DNA of 52,716 nucleotides, taken from the NCBI RefSeq assembly GCF_016598485.1, contig NZ_JAEMUW010000032.1:1-52716 (forward strand), read 5' to 3'. Under the pieces are notes generated by a model. It was not told where the DNA came from, did not search any database, and worked only from the letters and a program-made list of their open reading frames with translations. Every line of letters begins with the position of its first letter. Positions within the stretch are counted from its first letter, which is position 1. Origin of the DNA: Micromonospora coerulea. Lineage in GTDB: Bacteria > Actinomycetota > Actinomycetes > Mycobacteriales > Micromonosporaceae. Position numbers and translations under genes: made by a program. Shown here one piece after another: positions 27,689 through 35,426 of this stretch.

Positions 27689-27852
27689 TTCAGTGCCCGG
27701 TCGATGACGGCGGTCAGCGCGGACTGGACGTTGCCGGAGGTGAGCACCTTGAGCAGGATGCCGGCGAAGGCCACCGCGGCGAGGGTGCCCACGGCGTACT
27801 CGGCGGTGTTCATGCCGGCGTCGCCGCGCAGACGGGCGATGAGTTTCCGCAT
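27685..27852 (-). CDS. flp: Flp-type pilin, DUF4244 family
   Basis: A 55-residue protein starting MRKLIARLRGDAGMNTAEYA, followed by a hydrophobic helix (VGTLAAVAFAGILLKVL) and the end QSALTAVIDRALK. The GMNTAEYAVG motif is the Flp/DUF4244 prepilin cleavage-like region (cleavage after Gly, Glu at +5). It is the major structural subunit of the Tad pilus-like system. GGAAGG lies 6 bases upstream of the ATG. It lies between the tadC-like and tadE genes and overlaps the latter by GTGA. Confidence 0.9.
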   Translation of the reverse strand: MRKLIARLRGDAGMNTAEYAVGTLAAVAFAGILLKVLTSGNVQSALTAVIDRALK

Positions 27853-27872
27853 GTCGTTCCCTTCCTTGTCGG

Positions 27873-28616
27873 TCAGAGCACGTCGCCCAGGACGGCGACG
27901 ATCACCGGCACCAGACCGGCGAGAATGAAGGCGGGCAGGAAGCAGAGCCCGAGCGGCAGCACGATGGGCACGCCCGCCCGCCGGGCCTGCGCCTCTGCCG
28001 CGGTGGATCTGTCTGCCCGCAGGTCGTCGGCGAGTCGGGTGAACGCCCCGGCCAGCGCGGCGCCGCTGTTGGCGGCGCGGAGTGCGGCGGCCACCAGGCG
28101 CTCCGCGCCGGGCACCGGAAGCAGCTCCGACCAGGCTTCCGCCGGCCCCCCACCGAGCAGCAGTGTCCGGCCCACCCGGCCAAGTCGGTCAGCCATCGGC
28201 CCGCCGAGCGCGTCGGCGACCGCCAGCACGGAGCGGTCAAGCGGCGCTCCGGCACGGAGGGCCGCCGCGAGCAGGTCCGCAGCCAGCGGCAGGTCGGCGG
28301 CCTCGCGCCGTCTCCGGTCCCGGGCGGCGCGCGGCTCGATCCGGCGGAGCAGGCGATCCGCGGCGAGCGCGACCAGCGCACCGATGAGCAGGCCCGCCCG
28401 ACCGCCGACGATGACGGCGCTGGCAACTCCGGCCAGCCCCGCGCCGAGCCGGATCCGGTCCGGCCACCAGGACGGTCGGGTCCGCCCGAGCGCGCCGGCC
28501 GGCGATCCGCCCAGCCGGCAGAGGCGGCGGCCCGGCCGAACGGCGAGCGGGCCGAGCCTGAGCACGAGCAGCGCCGCCACGGCCAGACAGCCCGCCGCGA
28601 ATGCCTGCCGGGTCAT
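27873..28616 (-). CDS. tadC: Type II secretion F-domain membrane protein (TadC-like)
   Basis: A 247-residue membrane protein: MTRQAFAAGCLAVAALLVLR (first helix), a second hydrophobic pair LGAGLAGVASAVIVGGRAGLLIGALV, then the cytoplasmic T2SS-F domain (REAADLPLAADLLAAALRAG, GERLVAAALRAANSGAALAG-like), and a C-terminal helix VPIVLPLGLCFLPAFILAGL. It should form the inner-membrane platform with TadB for pilus assembly. The ATG overlaps the tadB stop by ATGA. It is followed after 20 bases by the pilin gene. Confidence 0.88.
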   Translation of the reverse strand: MTRQAFAAGCLAVAALLVLRLGPLAVRPGRRLCRLGGSPAGALGRTRPSWWPDRIRLGAGLAGVASAVIVGGRAGLLIGALVALAADRLLRRIEPRAARDRRRREAADLPLAADLLAAALRAGAPLDRSVLAVADALGGPMADRLGRVGRTLLLGGGPAEAWSELLPVPGAERLVAAALRAANSGAALAGAFTRLADDLRADRSTAAEAQARRAGVPIVLPLGLCFLPAFILAGLVPVIVAVLGDVL

Positions 28617-29986
28617 CAGCCGACCCGCCCCGGGCCTGCGCCGAGCCGTTCCGCCCAGAGCAGGCCACCGATCTGCAACGCGACGGCGCCGACCGCGCTG
28701 GCACCACCGACGGGGGTGTGCAGCAGCACCGCGACGGGATCGACCCCGATGGCGTAGCCGAGCCCGATGCCGCCGATCGGCAGGGCGGCGAGCAGCCACG
28801 CGGTGGCCCGCGCACCGGCGGCCTGCGCGGCGGCTGCGGCCAGCCCCCGGTCCGCCGCCCGGGCGTCGGCCTCGATCCGTTCCAGCAGCTCGGCGAGCGG
28901 CGCCCCGGTGCGGTCCGCCAGCCGCACGGCGGCCCTGACCAACTCGGCCACCCGATCCGGCCCGTCCGACCGGTCGTTCTCCGGGTCCGCCGCCGATCGA
29001 CCGCGACCACGGTCGTCGGACGCGCTCCGTCGACCAGCGCCGCCGGGCCCGCCATCCCGAGCGACGGGCATCAGGCGCTGCACCGCAGGAGCCGAACCCG
29101 TGACCGCGTCCCGCCCCGCGCGCCGCCGGCCGGACGTCGGTGCCGATCTACCGAGCCCCAGCGGCCCTGGCGGCACACCATTGAGCTTCGGTGCGGCAGC
29201 CGACGGCGCGCCGGAACCCGGCAGCAACCCGTCCGCGAGCGCGTCGAACGCCAGGGGCCCACCCCGCGTGACCGGGTCGGCCGACGACCAATCCGACGTC
29301 CGCCGACCGGACCGCACCCCGCCGAGCGGCCCACGCGCGAACCCGCCGGGCGAGACGGGTCCGGATCTGGCGGCACCGAGCGCCGCCATGATCGGCAACC
29401 CGGCCCGGAGGTCGGCGGCGAGGGCGCACAGCTGGTCCAGGCTCTGGCGCCGGGCCTGGTCGGCGTGCCGTCCGGCCCGGCGGCGCAGGACCGCACGCGT
29501 CCCCAACGCGCCGTATGCGGCGAGGACCACGGCGGCCACCGGGCCGGCCAGGCCACCACCGATGCCACCACTCAACGCGCCGACCAGCAGAGCGGCCCGC
29601 CGGGACGCCTGCGCGCCCCGCCGCGCACGGCGTCCAACGGTCGGCCCGGATGTCGGGGCGGCAACGCGCCACAGGGAAGCCGCGGCGTGGCGGAGGTGGT
29701 CGGGCAGCGCGACGCCCGCCGGGCGGCGCGGATCACGGCGACCCGGCGGCCTGCTCGACGACGATCGCCCCACCACCGGGGACGGACCACGGTGACGAAC
29801 CGCCGGGGCGGCCGCCGGCAGCCGCCCGTGGTGCCGGTGCCCATCGGCGACGGACGGTTCGGCGTCGGGCCCGCCCAACGGGGCGAGCACGACACGTCGC
29901 CGAGTCCGGCCACCGCCCCGCGGCCAGGCCACCACCGCGGCGGCCATGACCACCAACGCGGTCACCAGCCAGGCCGGACCGGTCAC
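28616..29986 (-). CDS. tadB: Type II secretion F-domain membrane protein (TadB-like) with large loop insertions
   Basis: A 456-residue protein from the GTG at 29986, chosen because it overlaps the tadA stop by GTGA. The family is normally about 250-320 residues. Here the first helix (WLVTALVVMAAAVVAWPRGG) is followed by a roughly 100-residue Arg/Pro/Gly-rich stretch. The T2SS-F half-domain RRQSLDQLCALAADLRAGLP is then separated from the second half (VAELVRAAVRLADRTGAPLA) by a further 130-residue low-complexity insert. C-terminal helices ATAWLLAALPIGGIGLGYAI and GGASAVGAVALQIGGLLWAE close it. It works with TadC and TadA. The inserts should lie in the cytoplasm. Confidence 0.85.
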   Translation of the reverse strand: MTGPAWLVTALVVMAAAVVAWPRGGGRTRRRVVLAPLGGPDAEPSVADGHRHHGRLPAAAPAVRHRGPSPVVGRSSSSRPPGRRDPRRPAGVALPDHLRHAAASLWRVAAPTSGPTVGRRARRGAQASRRAALLVGALSGGIGGGLAGPVAAVVLAAYGALGTRAVLRRRAGRHADQARRQSLDQLCALAADLRAGLPIMAALGAARSGPVSPGGFARGPLGGVRSGRRTSDWSSADPVTRGGPLAFDALADGLLPGSGAPSAAAPKLNGVPPGPLGLGRSAPTSGRRRAGRDAVTGSAPAVQRLMPVARDGGPGGAGRRSASDDRGRGRSAADPENDRSDGPDRVAELVRAAVRLADRTGAPLAELLERIEADARAADRGLAAAAAQAAGARATAWLLAALPIGGIGLGYAIGVDPVAVLLHTPVGGASAVGAVALQIGGLLWAERLGAGPGRVG

Positions 29987-31194
29987 GACGGACCCGCCGA
30001 GCCGGGCCAGACCGCGCACAGCAGGGGCGGCACGTCCACCCCGCGTTCTCGCAGCAGCGCCCCGAGCGCCCGGGCCGCGAGACCGAGCCCGCGCCCGCGT
30101 ACCCAGGCCGGGACCACGGTCACCAGGCGCTCCGGCCCGTCGGGCACCAGCAGGCTGATCGACTCCAGCACGCGACCTTCAGCAGCGCGGCGCACCTGGA
30201 GCAACACCTGCAGCGCCGCCACCACCTGTGCGTGCAGCGCCGCCCGGGGCAGGCCACCCAGCAGCCCGAGCGCCTCCAGCCGGGCCGGTACGTCTCCCGG
30301 GGCGTTCGCGTGCAGCGTCCCCGCCCCGCCGTCGTGCCCGGTGTTCAGGGCGGCGAGCAGGTCCACCACCTCACCGCCCCGGCACTCGCCCACCACCAGC
30401 CGGTCGGGGCGCATCCGCAACGCCTGGCGGACCAGGTCGCTCAGCCCGACCGTGCCCGCGCCCTCCACGTTGGCGGTGCGGGCCTGGAAGCCGAGCACGT
30501 GCGGGTGCACCGGACGCAGCTCGGCGGCGTCCTCGACCAGCACGATCCGTTCGGTCGCCGGCACCAGCCCAAGCAGGGTGTTGAGCAGGGTGGTCTTGCC
30601 TGAACCGGTGCCACCGGTCACCAGGTACGCCAGCCGGGCCGCCACGATGGCGGCGAGCACCGGGGCGACCGGCCGGGGCACGGTGCCGTGACGTACCAGG
30701 TCCTCCAGGGTGAACGGCCGTTGCCGGAAGGTGCGCAGGGACAGGTACGGCCCGTCCGTCGCCACCGGTGGCAGCACGGCGTGCAGCCGGGTGCCGTCGG
30801 GCAGTCGGGCGTCCGCGTACGGGGTGGCGTCGTCGAGGCGGCGCCCGGCGGCCGCGGTGAGCCGCTGTGCGAGCCGGCGTACGTCTTCGAGCGAGCCCAG
30901 CGGCACCGCCACCTGACGCAGCCCCTCGCCCCGGTCGACCCAGACCCGGGTGCCGTTCACCAGCACATCGGTGACCTCCGGGTCGACCAGCAGTGGGGCG
31001 AGCGGGCCGGCGCCGACCAGGTCGTCGTGCACCCGGTCGGCGAGCCGGAGCAGGGCGGTGTCGCCGAGCACGGCGGCACTCGGCTCGGCGCGTACGGCGG
31101 AGACGATGGCGGCGGGGGTGACCGGGGTTGCCCCGGCGGCGAACCGGCGGCGAACCCGGGCCGCCAGCTCGGCGGAGTCGGCGGGGCCGGTCAC
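29983..31194 (-). CDS. tadA: Tad/Flp pilus assembly ATPase (CpaF/TadA family)
   Basis: A 403-residue secretion ATPase. The N-terminal domain (about 20-150) includes GPLAPLLVDPEVTDVLVNGT, typical of CpaF. The Walker A is VTGGTGSGKTTLLNTLLGLV (K200); ERIVLVEDAAELRPVHPHVL and PDRLVVGECRGGEVVDLLAA (Walker B) with GHDGGAGTLHANAPGDVPAR (His box) follow. It powers pilus or secretion apparatus assembly at the inner face of the membrane. The GTG at 31194 overlaps the ssd stop by GTGA and its stop overlaps tadB by GTGA. Confidence 0.94.
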   Translation of the reverse strand: MTGPADSAELAARVRRRFAAGATPVTPAAIVSAVRAEPSAAVLGDTALLRLADRVHDDLVGAGPLAPLLVDPEVTDVLVNGTRVWVDRGEGLRQVAVPLGSLEDVRRLAQRLTAAAGRRLDDATPYADARLPDGTRLHAVLPPVATDGPYLSLRTFRQRPFTLEDLVRHGTVPRPVAPVLAAIVAARLAYLVTGGTGSGKTTLLNTLLGLVPATERIVLVEDAAELRPVHPHVLGFQARTANVEGAGTVGLSDLVRQALRMRPDRLVVGECRGGEVVDLLAALNTGHDGGAGTLHANAPGDVPARLEALGLLGGLPRAALHAQVVAALQVLLQVRRAAEGRVLESISLLVPDGPERLVTVVPAWVRGRGLGLAARALGALLRERGVDVPPLLCAVWPGSAGPS

Positions 31195-32294
31195 GCCGCA
31201 CCGGTGGCCGGCCGGCCGGTCAGCTCGCCGATGATCCGCTGGCAGAGCGCGGCCAGCGGTCCCTTGCCGCCCGCCGCGGGCGCCTCGCCCCGCTCGAGCC
31301 CGCGGCAGAGTCCGGGCTCGGGACGGAGGGTGCCGGCGAGCGGCAGGCCGAGCGCGCGGGCGACCTCGGTGGCTCGCAGCCGGCCGGGGGCCGGCCCACG
31401 GACGATCACCGACAGGTCGGCGCAGTGCGGGGCGGCCGCCGCGACCACCCGGGCCGCAGCGGCGGTGGCTCGCAGCTCGGCCGGTACGACCAGCAGGGCC
31501 CGATCCGCCGCCTGCAACGCCACGACCGACGCGTCGTCGAGTTGCCGGGGCAGGTCGACGACCACGACGTCCCGGCCCCGGCGGGCGGCGTCGACGGTGG
31601 CGGCCATCGCCTCGGCGGGCAGCTGCAGCGGATCCCCGCGGTCCCAGGAGAGCACGACCAGGTCGCCCCGGCTGGGCAGGGCCCGGACGAGCGACGGTGG
31701 GTCGACCCGGCCGTCGGTGCCGGTGAGCCCGGGCCAGCGCAGACCTTCCAGCTGTTCCCAGCCCAGCACCAGGTCCAGCCCACCGCCGAGCGGATCGGCG
31801 TCGACCAGGAGGGTGCGCAGCCGGGCCCGGGCGGCGGTGACGGCGAGACCGCCGGCGAGCACGCTGGCGCCCGCGCCGCCCCGGCCTGCCAGCACCGCGA
31901 CGATCCGCGCCGCACCGCAGGGGGCGGAGTCCAGCGCGCACTCGGCGAACCGGTCGACCAGCCACGGCTCGGCGGCGGGCAGTGTGGCCACGTGCTCGGC
32001 ACCGATCAGCTCGGCGATCTCCGCGCCCGGGTCGAGGTGGCCGGAGCGACCGACCAGCACCGTCCGTGGCCGGCGTGGCAGCCGGGCCCGCAGGCAGGCC
32101 GGCGCCTGGTCGCTACCGACGAGGACCAGTGGCGCCGGCAGCCAGCGGGCCCGGGCGGCGGCGGGGTCGGCGGCGAGTTCGACCTCGGTGCCACCGGCGG
32201 CGGCGAGCCGGAGCAGCTCGTCAAGCAGGTCCCCGTCGGCGGTGACCAGCAGGGGAAGCCGGCGGTGCGGCGGGAGCGGCGTACGGGGCGGCAT
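31191..32294 (-). CDS. ssd: Septum-site determining protein Ssd / CpaE-like MinD-family ATPase
   Basis: A 367-residue protein from ATG at 32294 (GGAGG 6 bases upstream). Residues 1-115 form a receiver-like domain (RLPLLVTADGDLLDELLRLA, LVLVGSDQAPACLRARLP). The C-terminal part is a MinD/ParA-type ATPase with a deviant P-loop, VLAGRGGAGASVLAGGLAVT (Ala-Ser in place of Lys-Thr/Ser), LLVDADPLGGGLDLVLGWEQ, and VVVVDLPRQLDDASVVAL. Actinobacterial Ssd is reported to influence septation; CpaE localises Tad pili. It is the first gene of the seven-gene leftward cluster ssd-tadA-tadB-tadC-flp-tadE-tadE-like. The missing P-loop Lys suggests weak or no ATP hydrolysis. Confidence 0.9.
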   Translation of the reverse strand: MPPRTPLPPHRRLPLLVTADGDLLDELLRLAAAGGTEVELAADPAAARARWLPAPLVLVGSDQAPACLRARLPRRPRTVLVGRSGHLDPGAEIAELIGAEHVATLPAAEPWLVDRFAECALDSAPCGAARIVAVLAGRGGAGASVLAGGLAVTAARARLRTLLVDADPLGGGLDLVLGWEQLEGLRWPGLTGTDGRVDPPSLVRALPSRGDLVVLSWDRGDPLQLPAEAMAATVDAARRGRDVVVVDLPRQLDDASVVALQAADRALLVVPAELRATAAAARVVAAAAPHCADLSVIVRGPAPGRLRATEVARALGLPLAGTLRPEPGLCRGLERGEAPAAGGKGPLAALCQRIIGELTGRPATGAA

Positions 32295-32536
32295 GACGGC
32301 CTCCAGCGGTCGGGCTCGGAAGGGCTGCCGGTGAGCCTGCTGCCCACCGCACCGGCCGGCCGCCCGGCGCCGCTCTTCTGTGGACAACGCCTGCAGCTGT
32401 GGACGGCACCCCGCGAACAGCGCCGATCTGCTATGGACCGGCCAGTCGTCAACAACTGCCCTCGGTTGGGGCGTCGACCCGGACCAGCTCTGCGTAGAGC
32501 ACTCCGCACCGGTCGGGCTCGGCGGGTTTCATGACC

Positions 32537-32591
32537 TGCACCTTTGCCCATGAAGGTGCATCTTGCGGATGGATTGATGCACGCCGATACT
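32537..32591 (+). promoter_or_regulatory. Candidate promoter of the S1 protease with adjacent palindrome
   Basis: A perfect inverted repeat TGCACCTT (32537-32544)/AAGGTGCA (32553-32560) is followed at once by TTGCGG (32563-32568, -35-like) and, 17 bases later, GATACT (32586-32591, -10-like). The palindrome position, just upstream of the -35, fits an activator or repressor site. The promoter call is by inspection only. The rest of the gap 32295-32536 shows no gene. Confidence 0.45.
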
Positions 32592-32600
32592 GTCGAAAGC

Positions 32601-32693
32601 GTGTGTCAGGAGGACGACATCGCCCGACCCAGCGGTGCGTCTCCCGACGGCGACTCACGGGGCCACCACTCATCTGGTCCTATCACTCCCTGA
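32601..32693 (+). CDS. Possible 30-residue upstream open reading frame
   Basis: A GTG ten bases after the -10-like GATACT opens a frame, VCQEDDIARPSGASPDGDSR and ten more residues, that ends at TGA 32691-32693, directly on the GAGGAGG ribosome-binding site of the protease gene. It could be a leaderless leader peptide coupled to the protease, or chance. No homology is recognised. Confidence 0.2.
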   Translation: MCQEDDIARPSGASPDGDSRGHHSSGPITP

Positions 32694-32703
32694 GGAGGAG
32701 ACA

Positions 32704-33591
32704 GTGAGGATCAAGCGCAGCCCATCCCGCAGCCACATCGGCCGATCCGCCCGACTGCTCGCCGTAACCGTCGGCATGGTGGCCACCAGCGCCTTTTCCC
32801 TGCCGACCGCCGTGTCGGCATCCCCTCAGGACTACTCCGCCAGTCAGCTGTCTGAAGTGAACGACTCCGTGCAACGGTCGGGCGTCGAGGGCATCGCATG
32901 GCACGTGGACGCCGCATCCAACCGTGTCGTGGTGACCGCAGACAGCACCGTCTCCCGCGCCGAGATCGCGAAGATCAAGCAGACTGCCGGCGCCAAGGCC
33001 GGTGCCATCCGGGTCGAGCGCGCATCCGGTGTTTTCGCCCCGCTGCTGTCCGCCGGTGATGCCATCTACGGCGGCCAGTACCGTTGCTCGCTCGGCTTCA
33101 ACGTCGTGAGCGGCAGCACCTACTACTTCCTCACGGCCGGGCATTGCGGGAACGTGGCCAGCACCTGGTACACCAACTCCGGCCACACCACTCTCATCGG
33201 CCCGACCATGGGCTCCAGCTTCCCGGGCAACGACTACGCACTGGTCCGCTACGACAACACCTCGCTCACCCACCCCGGCGGGTATGCAGTCGCGGACGCG
33301 TTTGTCGGGGAGTCGGTCAAGCGCACCGGGTCGACCACCGGCACCCACAGCGGAACGGTCACCGCGCTCAACGTCTCGGTCCGCTATGTCGGCAAGGGCG
33401 GCGGCACCGTGAGTGGCATGATCCAGACGACCGTCTGTGCTGAGCCCGGCGACTCCGGCGGCCCGCTCTACGACGGCACCAGGGCGCTCGGCATCACCTC
33501 CGGCGGCAGTGGCGACTGCAAGTCCGGTGGCACAACCTTCTACCAGCCCGTACGCGAAGCGGCCAGCGCCTACGGCGTGACCGTCTACTGA
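32704..33591 (+). CDS. Secreted chymotrypsin-like serine protease (S1 family, streptogrisin-like)
   Basis: A 295-residue secreted protease. The signal peptide is residues 1-39 (RSARLLAVTVGMVATSAFSL, likely cut after TAVSA), a short propeptide runs to about residue 118, and the mature domain begins near DAIYGGQYRCSLGFNV. The catalytic triad is H147 (FLTAGHCGN), D177 (GNDYALVRYDN) and S251 (CAEPGDSGGPLYDG). Cysteines at 128/148 and 245/272 fit two disulfides. Family members are extracellular endopeptidases of streptogrisin/alpha-lytic type. The GTG was chosen because GAGGAGG is 5-10 bases upstream. A strong terminator follows. Confidence 0.95.
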   Translation: MRIKRSPSRSHIGRSARLLAVTVGMVATSAFSLPTAVSASPQDYSASQLSEVNDSVQRSGVEGIAWHVDAASNRVVVTADSTVSRAEIAKIKQTAGAKAGAIRVERASGVFAPLLSAGDAIYGGQYRCSLGFNVVSGSTYYFLTAGHCGNVASTWYTNSGHTTLIGPTMGSSFPGNDYALVRYDNTSLTHPGGYAVADAFVGESVKRTGSTTGTHSGTVTALNVSVRYVGKGGGTVSGMIQTTVCAEPGDSGGPLYDGTRALGITSGGSGDCKSGGTTFYQPVREAASAYGVTVY

Positions 33592-33610
33592 TCCACCAAC
33601 CAAGCAGACG

Positions 33611-33644
33611 CAAAGGGCTCCCGGCCCCGGCCGGGAGCCCTTTG
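33611..33644. terminator. Strong terminator after the protease gene
   Basis: CAAAGGGCTCCCGGCC (33611-33626) and GGCCGGGAGCCCTTTG (33629-33644) are perfect 16-bp arms with a 2-base loop, 20 bases beyond the protease stop codon. The right arm ends in TTT. Confidence 0.85.
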
Positions 33645-33685
33645 CCGCCGGGCGGATCCAGCGCGCTCTAGCGCATCACCTGGTC

Positions 33686-33803
33686 CGCATGCGATGCCAC
33701 CAACCCACCAAGGACTACGTGCTCCGCCGCACCGCCGAGGGCAAGAGCAAGACTGCGATGGCTCAAGCGCTACATCGCCCGCGAGACCTACCCGCTACTA
33801 GCG
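33686..33803 (+). pseudogene. Remnant of an IS110-family transposase C-terminus
   Basis: Read in one frame the DNA encodes RMRCHQPTKDYVLRRTAEGK. After a frame change it encodes WLKRYIARETYPLL and then a stop. Together these match the end of IS110/IS116/IS902 transposases, typically ...Y(V)xRRTxEGxSKxEIxRCLKRYxAREVYxxL (family memory). The frameshift at about 33760 and loss of everything upstream show a decayed fragment. It marks a past insertion at the left edge of the accessory region. Confidence 0.65.
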
Positions 33804-33896
33804 TTCGACAGCGGACAAGCCCTTCTATGTCAGCGGGAGTCGGATGAACAGCTGGGCCTCTGGGTACGTCCCAGGAACCAGCGAATGGAGGTCAGC

Positions 33897-34907
33897 ATGA
33901 AGACCATCATCTGGCTCATCCCCGTTGCCTACTTCGTCTACTTGCTCATCGGTGGAGTCGTTGGTGTGCGTAATCGGCGCCGTGGCGGCGATCCGGACGG
34001 CCCGACGAACCTTGATCCGCTGGTACGAGCATGGCGACGCCGCCGGTTCGAGCGGGGCAAGGGCGACAACTGGTTGACACGTCCTGGCGGCGGCCTCGGC
34101 GGCGCTGTACTTCGTCGAGCAGGCGCTTGGGAAAGAAATATGGATGCCGGTCGACGCGAGCCCAAGGGAGCTTCTGTTCCGGCCGGGCATGGCACCGGTT
34201 CCCGCTGGGCGCCCGTCGCTCCGATAGCCATTGCCGTATCCGCGGTGGCCGTCGCGGCGGTCGGAGCGTTCCTCCTTCGCCGAGCGGACGTCATCGGTCG
34301 GATCCTCGGACCGCTGGTGTACATACTCGCCGAGGTCGGCCTGGCGCTCGCCATGTTCGGAGCAATGGTGGGCAGGGCCCAGTATTTCGCCGCGTTGGGC
34401 GTGCCTCCGGCGTGGACACGGCCTCCGCTGCGCGGTGTGCAAGACGTCGACCTGCGCCGATGGGACAACTTGATCTGTGGGCTCCGGGCACCATGGCCGG
34501 GCGAACGCGACGCCGTTCTGGCCGCGGGGCGCGCCCGGGCGGAGGGTCTGCTGTCCATCGTGCTCCCGAGCGTCCTGCTGGCGCTGGTTTCTCTCGGAGG
34601 TGTGGTGTTGATGGCGCGAGTACCCGACACGCTGCTGTCGATAGTCGCGCTGCCCAACCTTTTCATGGGGCTCGTCATCGGGTGGGCCGCGGTGCGCTAC
34701 GGCGTGGACGCGCAGCGTGCGCGCATCTATCTGACGCAATTTTCGGGGGCCGCCGGTCCCACTCTCCCGCCACCCGGGTCACCCGGACAGGCACGGCAAA
34801 TCATGATCTGTCCTTCGACAGCGGCGCGCATCGCAGATGACAAGCAGGCGTTAGGACCTGTCCGGTTCGTCGCACATCATTCGTCATCTTCGAGATGGCT
34901 AACGTGA
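33897..34907 (+). CDS. Membrane protein, function unknown
   Basis: A 336-residue protein starting MKTIIWLIPVAYFVYLLIGG (first helix, probably uncleaved). A basic, loop-like stretch of about 75 residues follows, then hydrophobic segments APIAIAVSAVAVAAVGAFLL, ILGPLVYILAEVGLALAMFG, LLSIVLPSVLLALVSLGGVV and LSIVALPNLFMGLVIGWAAV. No domain is recognised. The ATG was chosen because GGAGG stands 6 bases upstream; an earlier in-frame ATG is 4 codons before. The end of the frame runs into the leader of the VOC gene. Codon use is less biased than in core genes, consistent with an accessory gene. Confidence 0.6.
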   Translation: MKTIIWLIPVAYFVYLLIGGVVGVRNRRRGGDPDGPTNLDPLVRAWRRRRFERGKGDNWLTRPGGGLGGAVLRRAGAWERNMDAGRREPKGASVPAGHGTGSRWAPVAPIAIAVSAVAVAAVGAFLLRRADVIGRILGPLVYILAEVGLALAMFGAMVGRAQYFAALGVPPAWTRPPLRGVQDVDLRRWDNLICGLRAPWPGERDAVLAAGRARAEGLLSIVLPSVLLALVSLGGVVLMARVPDTLLSIVALPNLFMGLVIGWAAVRYGVDAQRARIYLTQFSGAAGPTLPPPGSPGQARQIMICPSTAARIADDKQALGPVRFVAHHSSSSRWLT

Positions 34908-34939
34908 TGGCAGCCGCCCATGACTTTGGAGGAGACGAC

Positions 34940-35317
34940 ATGTCCGACTCGATCCAGCTCCGTTCGGTCACGCTCGACTGCTCCGACGCCGGCCGCCTGG
35001 CGGCTTTCTACGCCGACATCACCGGCGGGACAGTGACGAATCTTGGCGAGCAATGGGCCACGGTCCAGTGCCCGGGCGGCCGAATGGATTTCCAGACCGT
35101 ACCTGGCTACACACCACCCACCTGGCCCGACCCGGCCTCGTCGATCATGATGCACCTCGATTTCTATGTCGAGGATCGGACGGCCGCCGAAGCGCGCGTG
35201 CTGGCGGCAGGAGCAACCAAGTACGAGTTCCAGCCCAACAGCGGCCAGTGTTACGTCTACGCCGATCCGGCCGGTCACCCCTTCTGCCTGACCACCTGGG
35301 AAGACATGAAACCATGA
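34940..35317 (+). CDS. VOC-family (glyoxalase/bleomycin resistance-like) protein
   Basis: A 125-residue protein with the beta-alpha-beta-beta-beta fold: MSDSIQLRSVTLDCSDAGRL, AAFYADITGGTVTNLGEQWA, IMMHLDFYVEDRTAAEARVL, and the C-terminal YVYADPAGHPFCLTTWEDM. This is a glyoxalase-like metal-binding or sequestering protein; the substrate is unknown. GGAGGAG lies 5 bases before the ATG. It overlaps neither neighbour in frame. A second VOC gene occurs at 36816-37160 on the other strand, but the two are not close copies. Confidence 0.87.
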   Translation: MSDSIQLRSVTLDCSDAGRLAAFYADITGGTVTNLGEQWATVQCPGGRMDFQTVPGYTPPTWPDPASSIMMHLDFYVEDRTAAEARVLAAGATKYEFQPNSGQCYVYADPAGHPFCLTTWEDMKP

Positions 35318-35426
35318 CCTGACCGTCAAGCCGGCCTGCCTGCGCGTACAGCGCTTCGCGGGCGGCCTTTGGTGATCCTGCTCACTCCAGCTAGATCGGG
35401 TATCGGCCGACCGGCAGCCTGGCCGG

